Source: a virus. Taken from it: a DNA stretch of 26,055 nt. The notes under the pieces were generated by a model. The model searched no databases and had not been told where the DNA came from. It was given only the letters and a program-made list of their open reading frames with translations. Every line of letters starts with the position of its first letter. The first letter of the stretch is position 1. Below are positions 8,156 through 14,911 of the stretch, one piece after another. The position numbers and the translations under genes are program-made. The stretch covers positions 1-26,055 of the IMG/VR virus record IMGVR_UViG_3300028653_000051, one strand, 5' to 3'.

Positions 8156-8569
8156 ATGGCAAAAGTTTCTCGTGAAGCTCTAAAAAACATTGTGAAAGAG
8201 TGTCTAATTGAAATTCTTCAAGAAGGCATTGGAGGAATTGTTACGAAACGACCTCAACAACAAGTGGAAACAAGAAAAATTACGCCCGTTCCTCAACGTC
8301 CAAAACAAAGTTCTGCGTTGCTAAATGCCATCAAGGAAGTCTCAGAGGGAAATCCGTTGATGGCTGAAATATATGCAGACACCGCAAAGACGACGTTGCC
8401 AAACATGCTTAGCGAGGGAAGTGAAGGAAAGCCATCGTTGAATAATGTTGAACAATTCAACGGGGCGCCCGAGGAAGTGTTTGGTGAGGCTGCATCTACG
8501 TGGGCTGACCTTGCGTTTGCTGCGCCAAAGAACCCGGGCTCAGGCGTGCAGATGATGTTGGGTGAGTGA
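8156..8569 (+). CDS. unknown protein with the same type of N-terminal leader, 137 aa
   Basis: Function unknown. The N-terminus VSREALKNIVKECLIEILQE aligns in spacing and character with those of the 180-aa and 86-aa proteins: a Ser or Thr, Leu four residues later, two aliphatics, then Lys-Glu. Beyond the leader it is low-complexity (QQQVETRKI, Pro-rich) and then an acidic, Ala/Asn-rich region ending GSGVQMMLGE. The ATG at 8156 lies three bases after TTTATAT, and no Shine-Dalgarno is seen, which is odd. The position directly before the portal gene, the size and the leader fit a minor head or core component, by inference. It is 54 nt downstream of the previous gene; that gap contains the palindrome TTGTGCACAA (8104-8113). 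Confidence 0.68.
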   Translation: MAKVSREALKNIVKECLIEILQEGIGGIVTKRPQQQVETRKITPVPQRPKQSSALLNAIKEVSEGNPLMAEIYADTAKTTLPNMLSEGSEGKPSLNNVEQFNGAPEEVFGEAASTWADLAFAAPKNPGSGVQMMLGE

Positions 8570-8587
8570 GAAAGTAATGCTTCGTAA

Positions 8588-8616
8588 GTCGACGTGTCTT
8601 TACGGACACGTGTGAC
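8588..8616 (+). other. strong hairpin upstream of the portal gene
   Basis: ACGTGTC (8592-8598) and GACACGT (8605-8611) form a perfect 7-bp stem with a 6-base loop, with GTC and GAC able to extend it imperfectly. No T-run follows, so it does not look like a standard intrinsic terminator. It may be an RNA-processing or mRNA-stabilising structure at the 5' end of the portal message. Confidence 0.4.
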
Positions 8617-8641
8617 GTTTAAGGTGACAATAACGACGTGG

Positions 8642-8663
8642 AGACTTATTTAAATACAATAAG
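8642..8663 (+). promoter_or_regulatory. ACTTATTTAAATA element before the portal gene
   Basis: GAGACTTATTT contains the ACTTAT core of the recurrent element and overlaps a small inverted repeat CTTATT/AATAAG (8645-8663). It ends about 18 nt before the portal ATG at 8682, a more usual leader length for a promoter than at other sites of this element. Confidence 0.38.
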
Positions 8664-8681
8664 TTTATTGGGAATTAAAAG

Positions 8682-11600
8682 ATGAGTAACTCAAAAGACA
8701 GAAATTTGTTTCAACAACTGTCGACGCTGTTCAAGAGCGGAAGCGTTGTCAAGCGAAAGGTACGAAGCTACGACACTGCGATGGCAACGCCCGACAAAGT
8801 TAAGTCGAGTGGCGTGTTGCTGTTTCAGAAGTCGCTGTCGCCGACGTATGCGACGATAACTTCGAACGCGTACAACCTCTCTGAGAGGTTAATGAGAATG
8901 CAGGATTTTTGTTTATCAGGCGATACGTTGATAGCAACACCTGATGAAAAAGGTTCAAAACGCATTGACGAAATTGTTGAAGCCTGGAATAATGGTGAAA
9001 GAGAACAACTTGTGTTCTCATATGATCATGAAACAAAAATGATTGTTGCGGCAAAAGTTACCGGTGCAAAGTTCATTGGTAATAAAGAAGTCGTAAAAGT
9101 TATTCTTGATGATGGGTCAGAAATAGTTTGTACACCTGAACATCGTTTTATGCTTCGTGATGGTTCATATGCTGAGGCGGGAGATTTAAGGGAAGATGTA
9201 TCGTTGATGCCCTTCAATAGAAAGTTAGGTGGTAGAAAAGACGCGTATCGATACGTTGAGATGCCAAAAGGACATGACAAAGCAGAACATACGTTAGTTG
9301 CTGAAAATATTGTGTGTAGAAAAATAGCTGTAGGTGAATGTGTACATCACATTACAATTGCACAAAAACAAAATAATTTACCTTCAAATTTACGAGTGAT
9401 GAACATACGTGATCACATTGCGTTACACGCAGCTGTAAATAATGCAAGATTTAGTGATCCTGAAACAGGCGGGCAAGCGCGCAAAAAAATGTCTGATCTC
9501 ATGAAGAGTAGGTGGGAAGAGACAGGAGATTTACGAACAAATTTACCACTTGTATCAAATAAATTACATGATGCAAAAAGTCAGCGAATGATAGTCTTCA
9601 ATAAGACGTATAAACCTGGTCGCCACAATGCGGGACGTACTGATCAGGGTGGGTTACAAAATGCAAATGTTGATAAAAGTTTTACATTTCAACATGTATG
9701 TAATGCTTACGTTAAAGGAACAACAATAATAGAATTGTCTAAGAAATTAGATCAATGTGTTGGTAAAGTAATCAACAGAATTAAATGGGCAGGATATTAT
9801 TCATATGAAGATTTTGTAGAAAATTACAAAAATCACAAAGTCGTTCGTATTGAAAATACTAAAAACGTTGTTCCTGTTTATGATATTGAGGTTGCAAAAT
9901 ATGAAAATTTTGCACTTGCAAAGATCGACGTGGCATTAGGATCGCAAGGTATTGTATTTGTTCATAATTGCGAGATGGAGCAGACACCGGAGATAGCTTC
10001 TACGCTCGATATTGTGTCAGACGAAACTGTGTCCGTGGACGACAAGGGCCGCGCTCTTCACGTCTACAGTGACAATCCAAAGATTAAAGAAACTGTCGAA
10101 GAGCTTTTCTATGATACATTGAATGTTGAATTTAATTTACGTTCAATTGTTAGAAATACAGTTAAATATGGTGATGGTTTTCAGTATATAGACGTACATC
10201 CAAACTACGGCGTCGTTGGTACATTCCCAGTGCCCGTTAATGAAATTGAACGTGAAGAAAACTACGATCGCGACGACCCATTTGCCACACGTTTTCGCTG
10301 GGTTTCAATGGGAAATAGGACACTTGAAAATTGGGAGATCGCACACTTCAGATTGATGGGTAATGATCAATTCTTACCTTACGGGTGTTCTTGGATTGAG
10401 CCCGCACGCAAAATTTGGCGACAGCTAATGCTTCTCGAAGACGCAATGCTCGTCTATCGCGTGTCAAGGGCTCCCGAGCGCCGCGTGTTCTACGTCGATG
10501 TCGCCAATTTGCCCGCAAACGAAGTCGAAGCGTACATGCAGCAGCAAAAGCAGGCATTGCGAATGAACAGCGTTATTGATAAAGACACAGGTAGGGTCGA
10601 TTTACGCTATTCACCATTATCGATTGATGAGGATTACGTAATACCCGTCCGCGGCGGCGAAACTGGCACCAAGATCGACACGCTAGCCGGCCTTCAAAAT
10701 CAAGGCAACGTTGAAGACGTCGCGTATCTACAGAAGAAGCTGTTTGCTGCGTTGAAGATACCTGCAGCATATCTCGGCTACGGTGACGCGTTAGGATCAA
10801 AAGCGTCCCTGGCTCAGTTGGATGTGAGATTTTCTCGTTCAATTGCGTCAATTCAACGCATCATCATCGCAGAGCTCAACAAAATTGCAGTCATTCACCT
10901 GTTCGCACACGGCTTCAAAGGCGATGACCTGCAGAATTTTGTGCTCCGGTTGTCTAACCCGTCGACTGTCGCGCAGCAACAGAAGCTTGAACTTTGGCGC
11001 GCGAAGTTTGAGATTGCGGGCTCTGCGCCCGAAGGAATGGCATCTCGTAACTTCATTCGTAGAGAGATTTTGATGCTCAATAATGAGCAAATTGAAACGC
11101 TTGACGAGGAGCGTTACGATGAAAAACTCGTTGATGCCGCAATTGAGAACGCAGGCGCAGGTGAACAAGTCGTTGCAGACACAGGCAAAGGTGGTGAGAG
11201 CGATGAAGACTTATTTGGTGGAGGTGGTGAAAAAGAAGGCGCTTCCGAAAAGGAAGAAAAGCCCCAAGCGGGTGCAGAAAAAGAGGAGAAGCCCGAAAAT
11301 GCCAGTACGTTGCCTGATGACAACTTACAACTGTTGACTTCGTCGGACGTTGATGAGGACGATGATTTTGTCAACAAGGCAATGCTTGAGCTCGACAGTG
11401 CGTTGCCAATAAAGCCAAATGGTCACCTGCAAAAGGCATTGTATAACAATCAACGACAACGTCACAATGGTGCATCATCAACGTACTCTCCTGAAGTCGA
11501 CAGAATGGCAAAGACGGGAGACTTGCTTGACGATCCATATGACAAGGACTTCTTCAGAGAGCTTGCGACTGAGAGTAAAAATAACGTCAAGCGAGTTAAA

Positions 11601-11780
11601 ATAACGAGCACATTGCGCAAGACGTTGAATGACATGGCGAATAGCAAGCGCTTTAGGGAAGCAAACTTTGACGTAGGAACAGAAAAAAGAGTTTTGACAG
11701 AGGGAATTGATGTACAGGACGAGATAGATGAATTAAATCAAAATATGGAGTTAGATATTGACGTTGACATAGTGTTGTAA
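8682..11780 (+). CDS. portal protein (T4 gp20-like) precursor interrupted by an intein
   Basis: Forms the dodecameric ring at the special vertex: head assembly initiator, DNA channel and terminase dock. The 1032-residue product is an N-extein (1-76), an intein (77-429) and a C-extein from C430. The portal identity comes from the extein: CEMEQTPEIASTLDIVSDE right after the intein corresponds to the conserved gp20 DPEI-ALDI region, followed by a typical portal core (ARKIWRQLMLLEDAMLVYRVSRAPERR near 578-604, and AYLGYG near 696). Spliced length is 679 aa, longer than T4 gp20 (524). The excess is a C-terminal tail of about 200 residues, with Gly/Glu/Lys-rich low-complexity sequence and acidic stretches. 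The start has a weak GGGA site about 9 nt upstream. The stop overlaps an ATG of the next reading frame. Confidence 0.95.
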   Translation: MSNSKDRNLFQQLSTLFKSGSVVKRKVRSYDTAMATPDKVKSSGVLLFQKSLSPTYATITSNAYNLSERLMRMQDFCLSGDTLIATPDEKGSKRIDEIVEAWNNGEREQLVFSYDHETKMIVAAKVTGAKFIGNKEVVKVILDDGSEIVCTPEHRFMLRDGSYAEAGDLREDVSLMPFNRKLGGRKDAYRYVEMPKGHDKAEHTLVAENIVCRKIAVGECVHHITIAQKQNNLPSNLRVMNIRDHIALHAAVNNARFSDPETGGQARKKMSDLMKSRWEETGDLRTNLPLVSNKLHDAKSQRMIVFNKTYKPGRHNAGRTDQGGLQNANVDKSFTFQHVCNAYVKGTTIIELSKKLDQCVGKVINRIKWAGYYSYEDFVENYKNHKVVRIENTKNVVPVYDIEVAKYENFALAKIDVALGSQGIVFVHNCEMEQTPEIASTLDIVSDETVSVDDKGRALHVYSDNPKIKETVEELFYDTLNVEFNLRSIVRNTVKYGDGFQYIDVHPNYGVVGTFPVPVNEIEREENYDRDDPFATRFRWVSMGNRTLENWEIAHFRLMGNDQFLPYGCSWIEPARKIWRQLMLLEDAMLVYRVSRAPERRVFYVDVANLPANEVEAYMQQQKQALRMNSVIDKDTGRVDLRYSPLSIDEDYVIPVRGGETGTKIDTLAGLQNQGNVEDVAYLQKKLFAALKIPAAYLGYGDALGSKASLAQLDVRFSRSIASIQRIIIAELNKIAVIHLFAHGFKGDDLQNFVLRLSNPSTVAQQQKLELWRAKFEIAGSAPEGMASRNFIRREILMLNNEQIETLDEERYDEKLVDAAIENAGAGEQVVADTGKGGESDEDLFGGGGEKEGASEKEEKPQAGAEKEEKPENASTLPDDNLQLLTSSDVDEDDDFVNKAMLELDSALPIKPNGHLQKALYNNQRQRHNGASSTYSPEVDRMAKTGDLLDDPYDKDFFRELATESKNNVKRVKITSTLRKTLNDMANSKRFREANFDVGTEKRVLTEGIDVQDEIDELNQNMELDIDVDIVL
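8910..9968 (+). mobile_element. 353-aa intein with HNH homing endonuclease inside the portal gene
   Basis: Protein-splicing element. Residue 77 (Cys) starts block A, CLSGDTLIATPD; block B is TPEHRF with T151 and H154; block F is VVPVYDIEVAKYENFAL; block G ends VFVHN followed by C430 of the C-extein, so all four splice motifs and both nucleophile cysteines are intact and splicing is expected. Between blocks B and F lies an HNH-type nuclease: H222-H223, N231/N232, N236, H245 and H249 in the pattern VHHI..NNLPSNL..RDHIALH. A helix-turn-helix-like stretch (TTIIELSKKLDQ ... IKWAGYYSYEDF) near 350-390 may bind DNA. The insert is more A+T-rich than the flanking extein DNA, as expected for a horizontally acquired element. 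Confidence 0.95.
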
Positions 11781-11794
11781 TGGAGAGAAACAAA

Positions 11795-11962
11795 ATGAGC
11801 AAGACAGATAGTCTACGAGAAGAAGCAGATCAGATTTCACAGTTTGTGTTAGGATGCGACAGGAGCCAAGCGTGGCTGCGCGTTAAAGCAGGTGAAATGG
11901 CAAAGACTGACTTTGCAAAGAGACTTGCAGAGCTAATGTTTTTGATTGCAGAAGACGAATAA
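11795..11962 (+). CDS. small hypothetical protein, 55 aa
   Basis: Not recognised. A short amphipathic helical protein, MSKTDSLREEADQISQ, ending in the acidic AEDE. The same frame is open from an ATG at 11780 that overlaps the portal stop, but the ATG at 11795 is preferred because GGAGAG lies 7-8 nt before it. It probably shares the portal transcript. T4 has small core genes 67 and 68 after the portal; size and place are loosely similar but no sequence match is claimed. The tRNA begins 38 nt downstream. Confidence 0.62.
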   Translation: MSKTDSLREEADQISQFVLGCDRSQAWLRVKAGEMAKTDFAKRLAELMFLIAEDE

Positions 11963-12000
11963 AAACTTGAGTGGGTTACCGACTCAGAACAGGTAAAACT

Positions 12001-12071
12001 GCGTTTGTGGCTCAGTGGTACAGCCGTTCCTGTCCGGAACAGACGTGATGTTCGAATCATCACCAAACGCA
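12001..12071 (+). tRNA. tRNA-like gene, best read as tRNA-Asp(GUC), non-canonical
   Basis: GCGTTTG (12001-12007) pairs perfectly with CAAACGC (12064-12070), with a single base as discriminator. U8, a D-arm GCTC-AGTGGTA-CAGC with one mismatch, and a T-loop GTTCGAATC with perfect flanking stem are present. The anticodon arm is odd: reading CGTTC-CTGTCCG-GAACA gives loop CTGTCCG with U33 and anticodon GTC (12032-12034) but a mismatched first pair and C at position 37, whereas GTTCC/GGAAC gives a perfect stem with a 5-base loop. The T-stem is 6 bp rather than 5, and total length is only 71 nt. CCA is not fully encoded. It may be a functional minimal phage tRNA or a decaying one. Confidence 0.65.
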
Positions 12072-12111
12072 CCGTATATTTTTAAGTTTCATAAGGCGAC
12101 AAGAACAATGA

Positions 12112-12369
12112 TCGAACCATGCCTATCTGGTTGTCACACAAAGGAGTACTAGATGTTGTTCGTAGTCTATGAAAGCCGTTGGATTCGCGGTGTCCGACAG
12201 GAGTGGGGCCAAAGACCTGATGGAACCTGGGTCTATTTACACGATAGTTAGAAACCTACCCCACAAGTTGGTAGTTATTTTAGTGACTGTATCTGGAACT
12301 CAGAGACTCAAAGCTACGAAAGAAACACACCAAAAACAAATAGGTGACAGCAGGATAGGCATGGATCGA
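12112..12369 (+). ncRNA. candidate structured RNA closed by a 26-nt inverted repeat, next to the tRNA
   Basis: The arms 12112-12137 and 12344-12369 are inverted repeats with 22 of 26 Watson-Crick matches; two of the four differences are G-U wobbles in RNA, leaving two mismatches. Within the 206-base loop, further complementary pairs nest properly: AGTCT/AGACT (about 12164-12168 with 12304-12308) or CGTAG/CTACG, then GTGGGG/CCCCAC (12203-12208 with 12259-12264), then AGACC/GGTCT (12213-12217 with 12230-12234). A terminator follows at 12452. Large structured RNAs of unknown function (GOLLD, ROOL) are known next to phage tRNAs, but no similarity to them is claimed. The same stretch also holds a small reading frame, so a coding explanation competes. 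Confidence 0.42.
12153..12251 (+). CDS. possible 32-aa peptide with strong ribosome site
   Basis: An ATG at 12153 follows AAGGAGT (12141-12147) at good spacing, one of the best Shine-Dalgarno sequences in the window. It encodes a Trp/Arg-rich peptide, MLFVVYESRWIRGVRQEWGQ followed by RPDGTWVYLHDS, ending in TAG at 12249-12251. The frame continues past the TAG for 31 sense codons to TGA (12345-12347), then 29 more to TAA (12434-12436). Thus the gene may be a short peptide, a decayed gene of about 94 codons, or a recoded one. An overlapping frame from 12169 is open for 70 codons but has no ribosome site. It lies inside the inverted-repeat structure. Confidence 0.4.
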   Translation: MLFVVYESRWIRGVRQEWGQRPDGTWVYLHDS

Positions 12370-12451
12370 ACAAATCAGTAGAAGCACCTGTTGACACGGC
12401 ATCGTCATCACCCTCTTGTCGGGTAAGTGGTGATTAAAAAATATAGTCATT

Positions 12452-12482
12452 ATCGAAGTGGGTGTCAAACGCTTCGATTTTT
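12452..12482 (+). terminator. Rho-independent terminator after the tRNA/RNA locus
   Basis: ATCGAAGTG (12452-12460) pairs with CGCTTCGAT (12470-12478), 9 bp with one G-U, a 9-base loop, then a run of five T (12478-12482). It would end transcription of the portal/tRNA/RNA region. The TACTTAT element lies 13 nt downstream, consistent with a new unit starting there. Confidence 0.75.
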
Positions 12483-12492
12483 GACTTTAAGA

Positions 12493-12533
12493 TGATACTT
12501 ATTTTTGTATCACGTTGAAGTGGCACAGAAGAG
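12493..12533 (+). promoter_or_regulatory. GATACTTAT element and ribosome site before the 276-aa gene
   Basis: TGATACTTAT (12493-12502) stands directly after a terminator and 40 nt before the next start, the best-placed copy of this element for a promoter. AGAGG (12529-12533) is the Shine-Dalgarno for a TTG start at 12543. The terminator-then-motif order supports a promoter reading. Confidence 0.5.
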
Positions 12534-12542
12534 GTTGACACA

Positions 12543-13373
12543 TTGTCAAAATCACACAATAAAAAGCGTAACGTAACTCTTGTGTATGAATTCTTGGTTC
12601 AGACGATTGCACAGGCACTTGTTGAAGGTAACAAAAAACGTTCATCGGGAGCATTAAAAATAATCAAGCGAAGGTTTAAACCTGGCACTGAGCTTTGTAA
12701 AGAGTTTCGGCTCGCAAATTCATTGTTAAAGACAACGGTGTCTTCTGAATTCGTTGCGTCGTCAATACTAGGCGAAGCAAAGCAGGCGTCAAAGAAGCAT
12801 GATGTCAAGCTTCTCGATAAAGAGAAGTCAATGCTCATACATGAAATCAACTGTGTGTTGGGCGCTGAGACGTTTGAACAACGGGTGCAGAATTACATTG
12901 AACACGCAACTGTTTCTTCGTTGATCAATGAGTGGCGATCTGAAAGGTGTGACATACAGCAACTCGCTACGTTTGAAGACAAGCTCATAAAGATGTTGGT
13001 TGCTGATAAAACAGTTGTAGACACGTTTGTTGTTGAAGGAACGCGCAACGAAGACGATCTTGTCATGGACGTCATGTCGAAGAAGTTAGACGACAAATAT
13101 GGTGATGCATTGACTGAACAACACAAGAAAATTGTGAAGGCATATGCAGTAGGTGAAGACAAGCTTCGTGAAGAGGCGTCAAAGTTGAAACAAAACATAT
13201 TGTGTGAAATCGCAGTGCACAAGTGCTCAGTAACAGTAAAAGAAAAGCTCAATAAAGTCAAAGAAGTGCTCGTAAATGAGAACTTTGATTCTTCAATTGA
13301 CGATGTTGCACTAAAGTGCATTGAATACGTGAACTTACTCAATGAACTGAGAAGCGAGGAAGAAAATGCCTAA
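12543..13373 (+). CDS. unknown protein between portal and protease, 276 aa
   Basis: Not recognised. Starts with TTG behind AGAGG, giving MSKSHNKKRNVTLVYEFLVQ. The protein is almost entirely helical by composition: Lys/Glu-rich, few Gly or Pro, with heptad-like stretches (KLREEASKLKQN, VKEKLNKVKEVL). It ends in acidic EEENA and overlaps the start of the gp21 protease gene by 8 nt, so the two are translationally coupled. T4 has core proteins between genes 20 and 21, but those are much smaller, so equivalence is only positional. A core or assembly-cofactor role is plausible from location; there is no motif to support it. Confidence 0.78.
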   Translation: MSKSHNKKRNVTLVYEFLVQTIAQALVEGNKKRSSGALKIIKRRFKPGTELCKEFRLANSLLKTTVSSEFVASSILGEAKQASKKHDVKLLDKEKSMLIHEINCVLGAETFEQRVQNYIEHATVSSLINEWRSERCDIQQLATFEDKLIKMLVADKTVVDTFVVEGTRNEDDLVMDVMSKKLDDKYGDALTEQHKKIVKAYAVGEDKLREEASKLKQNILCEIAVHKCSVTVKEKLNKVKEVLVNENFDSSIDDVALKCIEYVNLLNELRSEEENA

Positions 13374-13980
13374 ATTACTTCGTGAGTACTTTTCGCTCGA
13401 TGACGTTGATCCTAAAGAAGTGAAGAAAACGTTTGAGAACGAGGGCAAAATAATTCTACGAGGAGTGATGCAACGTGCAGACACGTTGAATCAAAATGGC
13501 CGTGTGTATCCGATGGCGATACTTCAACGTGAAGTAAGAAACTATCAGAAATTCATAATTGAAAACAGAGCAACAGGGGAACTTGATCATCCGCCAGAGA
13601 GTACGATTAGTTTTAAGAACGTTTCACACATTGTACGTGAGATGTACATGGACGGGAAAGACGTGTTAGGATCAATTGAAGTGCTCCATAGGGTGCCATC
13701 TGGGATGATATTGAAAGGATTGGTTGAACACGGTGTTAAAATTGGCATATCGTCGAGAGGTGTTGGAGACGTAGAAGAAAAAGGAAATTATTCTGTCGTT
13801 CTCGACAATTTTCAGATGATATGTGTAGACGTCGTGAGCGATCCAAGCACCGTCCAGGCGTTCATGCTTCCTGAATGTAAAAACGTTAGTGTAAGTGATT
13901 TACATAATTTACGAAGACACTTCACGAAAGAAGATAGAATTAATAGAGTGTTGAACGACATCTTGTGTAAAGAACGTTGA
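13366..13980 (+). CDS. prohead maturation protease (T4 gp21-like)
   Basis: Serine protease that cleaves scaffold, capsid protein and internal proteins at (I/L)-x-E sites during head maturation. The 204-aa product shows the family hallmarks in order: RADTLNQNGRVYP near 37-49, the catalytic His region GELDHPPEST (H75), the nucleophile region KIGISSRGVG (S129 or S130), and the downstream VVSDPS segment (156-161) with the likely acidic partner nearby. Length is normal for gp21 (T4 212 aa). The ATG overlaps the previous gene by 8 nt and has GAGGAAGAAA as its ribosome site. In T4 the scaffold gene follows directly; here a 6.4-kb fibre-type cassette intervenes. Confidence 0.95.
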   Translation: MPKLLREYFSLDDVDPKEVKKTFENEGKIILRGVMQRADTLNQNGRVYPMAILQREVRNYQKFIIENRATGELDHPPESTISFKNVSHIVREMYMDGKDVLGSIEVLHRVPSGMILKGLVEHGVKIGISSRGVGDVEEKGNYSVVLDNFQMICVDVVSDPSTVQAFMLPECKNVSVSDLHNLRRHFTKEDRINRVLNDILCKER

Positions 13981-13982
13981 TG

Positions 13983-14000
13983 TGAATACTTATCACAAGG
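13983..14000 (+). promoter_or_regulatory. TGAATACTTAT element and ribosome site at the start of the surface-protein cassette
   Basis: TGAATACTTAT (13983-13993) is identical over 11 bases to the copy at 4753-4763. CACAAGGTGAG follows with AAGGTG as Shine-Dalgarno for the ATG at 14007. The element starts 2 nt after the protease stop. It probably drives or enhances expression of the following genes. Confidence 0.5.
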
Positions 14001-14006
14001 TGAGTT

Positions 14007-14387
14007 ATGCCTTTAGGTAATGTACAATCCGGTGCAGGGAACGCTGTTGACTATCAAGTTCCAGGAATTCCGTGGGTGACGTCTTCAACGACGGGTGTCA
14101 ATGAAATTATTCAGCACAGTTTTCCAACTATTTCTAATAGCGTTGTTGTAAAAAATGCGCTCGTTAGCTCAAACAACTTACGTGTTGGTTTTACCACAAA
14201 TGGGTTGAAGGGTTCAAATTACGTTGAATTAGCACCTGGTGAGAGCATTGCAATGGATGTTCGAATCATAGATTTATTTATTAGTGGAAGTTCAACGTCA
14301 TATACAACATATGCTGAACTTACAACTATCAACAGAACGATGTCAATGGTATTGACGGGTTCAAACAACGTTCAAGGAATTGGGTAA
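14007..14387 (+). CDS. small beta-rich structural protein, 126 aa
   Basis: Function unknown. Ser/Thr/Asn/Val-rich with short alternating strands and few charges, typical of a small phage surface beta-sandwich. A region NYVELAPGESIAMDVRIIDLFI resembles in layout PGERFDLQIPIGISSLIV of the 161-aa protein at 15689, suggesting the two may be distant paralogues. The start is well supported by AAGGTG. Its stop TAA overlaps the ATG of the next gene by one base (TAATG). Possible roles are virion decoration or fibre accessory; both are inference from composition and neighbours. Confidence 0.72.
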   Translation: MPLGNVQSGAGNAVDYQVPGIPWVTSSTTGVNEIIQHSFPTISNSVVVKNALVSSNNLRVGFTTNGLKGSNYVELAPGESIAMDVRIIDLFISGSSTSYTTYAELTTINRTMSMVLTGSNNVQGIG

Positions 14388-14911
14388 TGACGCTAATTGG
14401 TACATTTGCACCGTTGCCATTAGTTGGTGGAACGTTAACAAGTCCTCTGAACGCGGGTGGAAATGCAATCACAAATTTTGATAATGGACATACAACGTCC
14501 GACCAAGCATTAACGCTTGATACAAGTACGCCATTAGCGGCGTCATTGTGGACGGGATATCAAGCGGGTGACGCAGGGGTAGTATTACGTGGATTGACTG
14601 CATCAAAGATATATTTGTGCATAATAGGAACACGCGTTTTTGTTTACACTGACGCAGATCATACTGTGGGAGGTGCAATTGATATCGTTGTTGGTATGTC
14701 AATTACGACAGACGTAAATGCGTTAGCAACGTGTACATTATCTGGTACACCAATACCTGATACAAGTAATTTGCCTATTAGCATCGCTGGCGCGTCTGCA
14801 ACAATCACAACGAGTGCTGGTGGATTCACAATTTCTGCAACGCGCAAAAGTGGAACTGCGTGTCATGCTCGAGGAAAATGGTGGGTCAATACATTTGAGG
14901 ACGTGAAATGA
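14387..14911 (+). CDS. fibre-like protein with a tail-fibre-type N-terminal repeat, 174 aa
   Basis: The N-terminus GGTLTSPLNAGGNAITNF is the kind of short GGxLxxPLNxGGNxIxN repeat found in many phage tail fibres and collar-fibre proteins. The rest is a Thr/Ala/Gly-rich beta segment (SISGAS-type strands) without catalytic motifs, ending KWWVNTFEDVK. It shares one base with the previous stop, and its own stop overlaps the next start (ATGA), so three genes are coupled. Probably a virion surface component or a fibre attachment piece. Its shortness means it would act with other fibre proteins, perhaps the following LamG-like protein. Confidence 0.7.
   Translation: MTLIGTFAPLPLVGGTLTSPLNAGGNAITNFDNGHTTSDQALTLDTSTPLAASLWTGYQAGDAGVVLRGLTASKIYLCIIGTRVFVYTDADHTVGGAIDIVVGMSITTDVNALATCTLSGTPIPDTSNLPISIAGASATITTSAGGFTISATRKSGTACHARGKWWVNTFEDVK

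Noticed and set aside
10843-11337. Plus-strand frames overlapping the portal gene
   Set aside because: Out-of-frame shadows of the portal core and its acidic tail with no ribosome sites.
12112-12369. The 26-nt inverted repeats as terminal repeats of an insertion sequence or MITE
   Set aside because: No transposase gene, no flanking target-site duplication visible outside the arms, and the mismatches fit G-U pairs, so an RNA structure is the better reading.
12169-12381. 70-codon frame MKAVGFAVSDRSG... overlapping the small ORF at 12153
   Set aside because: No ribosome site before its ATG, and composition is less protein-like than the overlapping frame with a strong Shine-Dalgarno; kept only as an alternative.
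12407-12434. ATCACC/GGTGAT hairpin as a second terminator
   Set aside because: The loop is long (16 bases) and an A-run rather than a T-run follows; the hairpin at 12452-12482 is far better.
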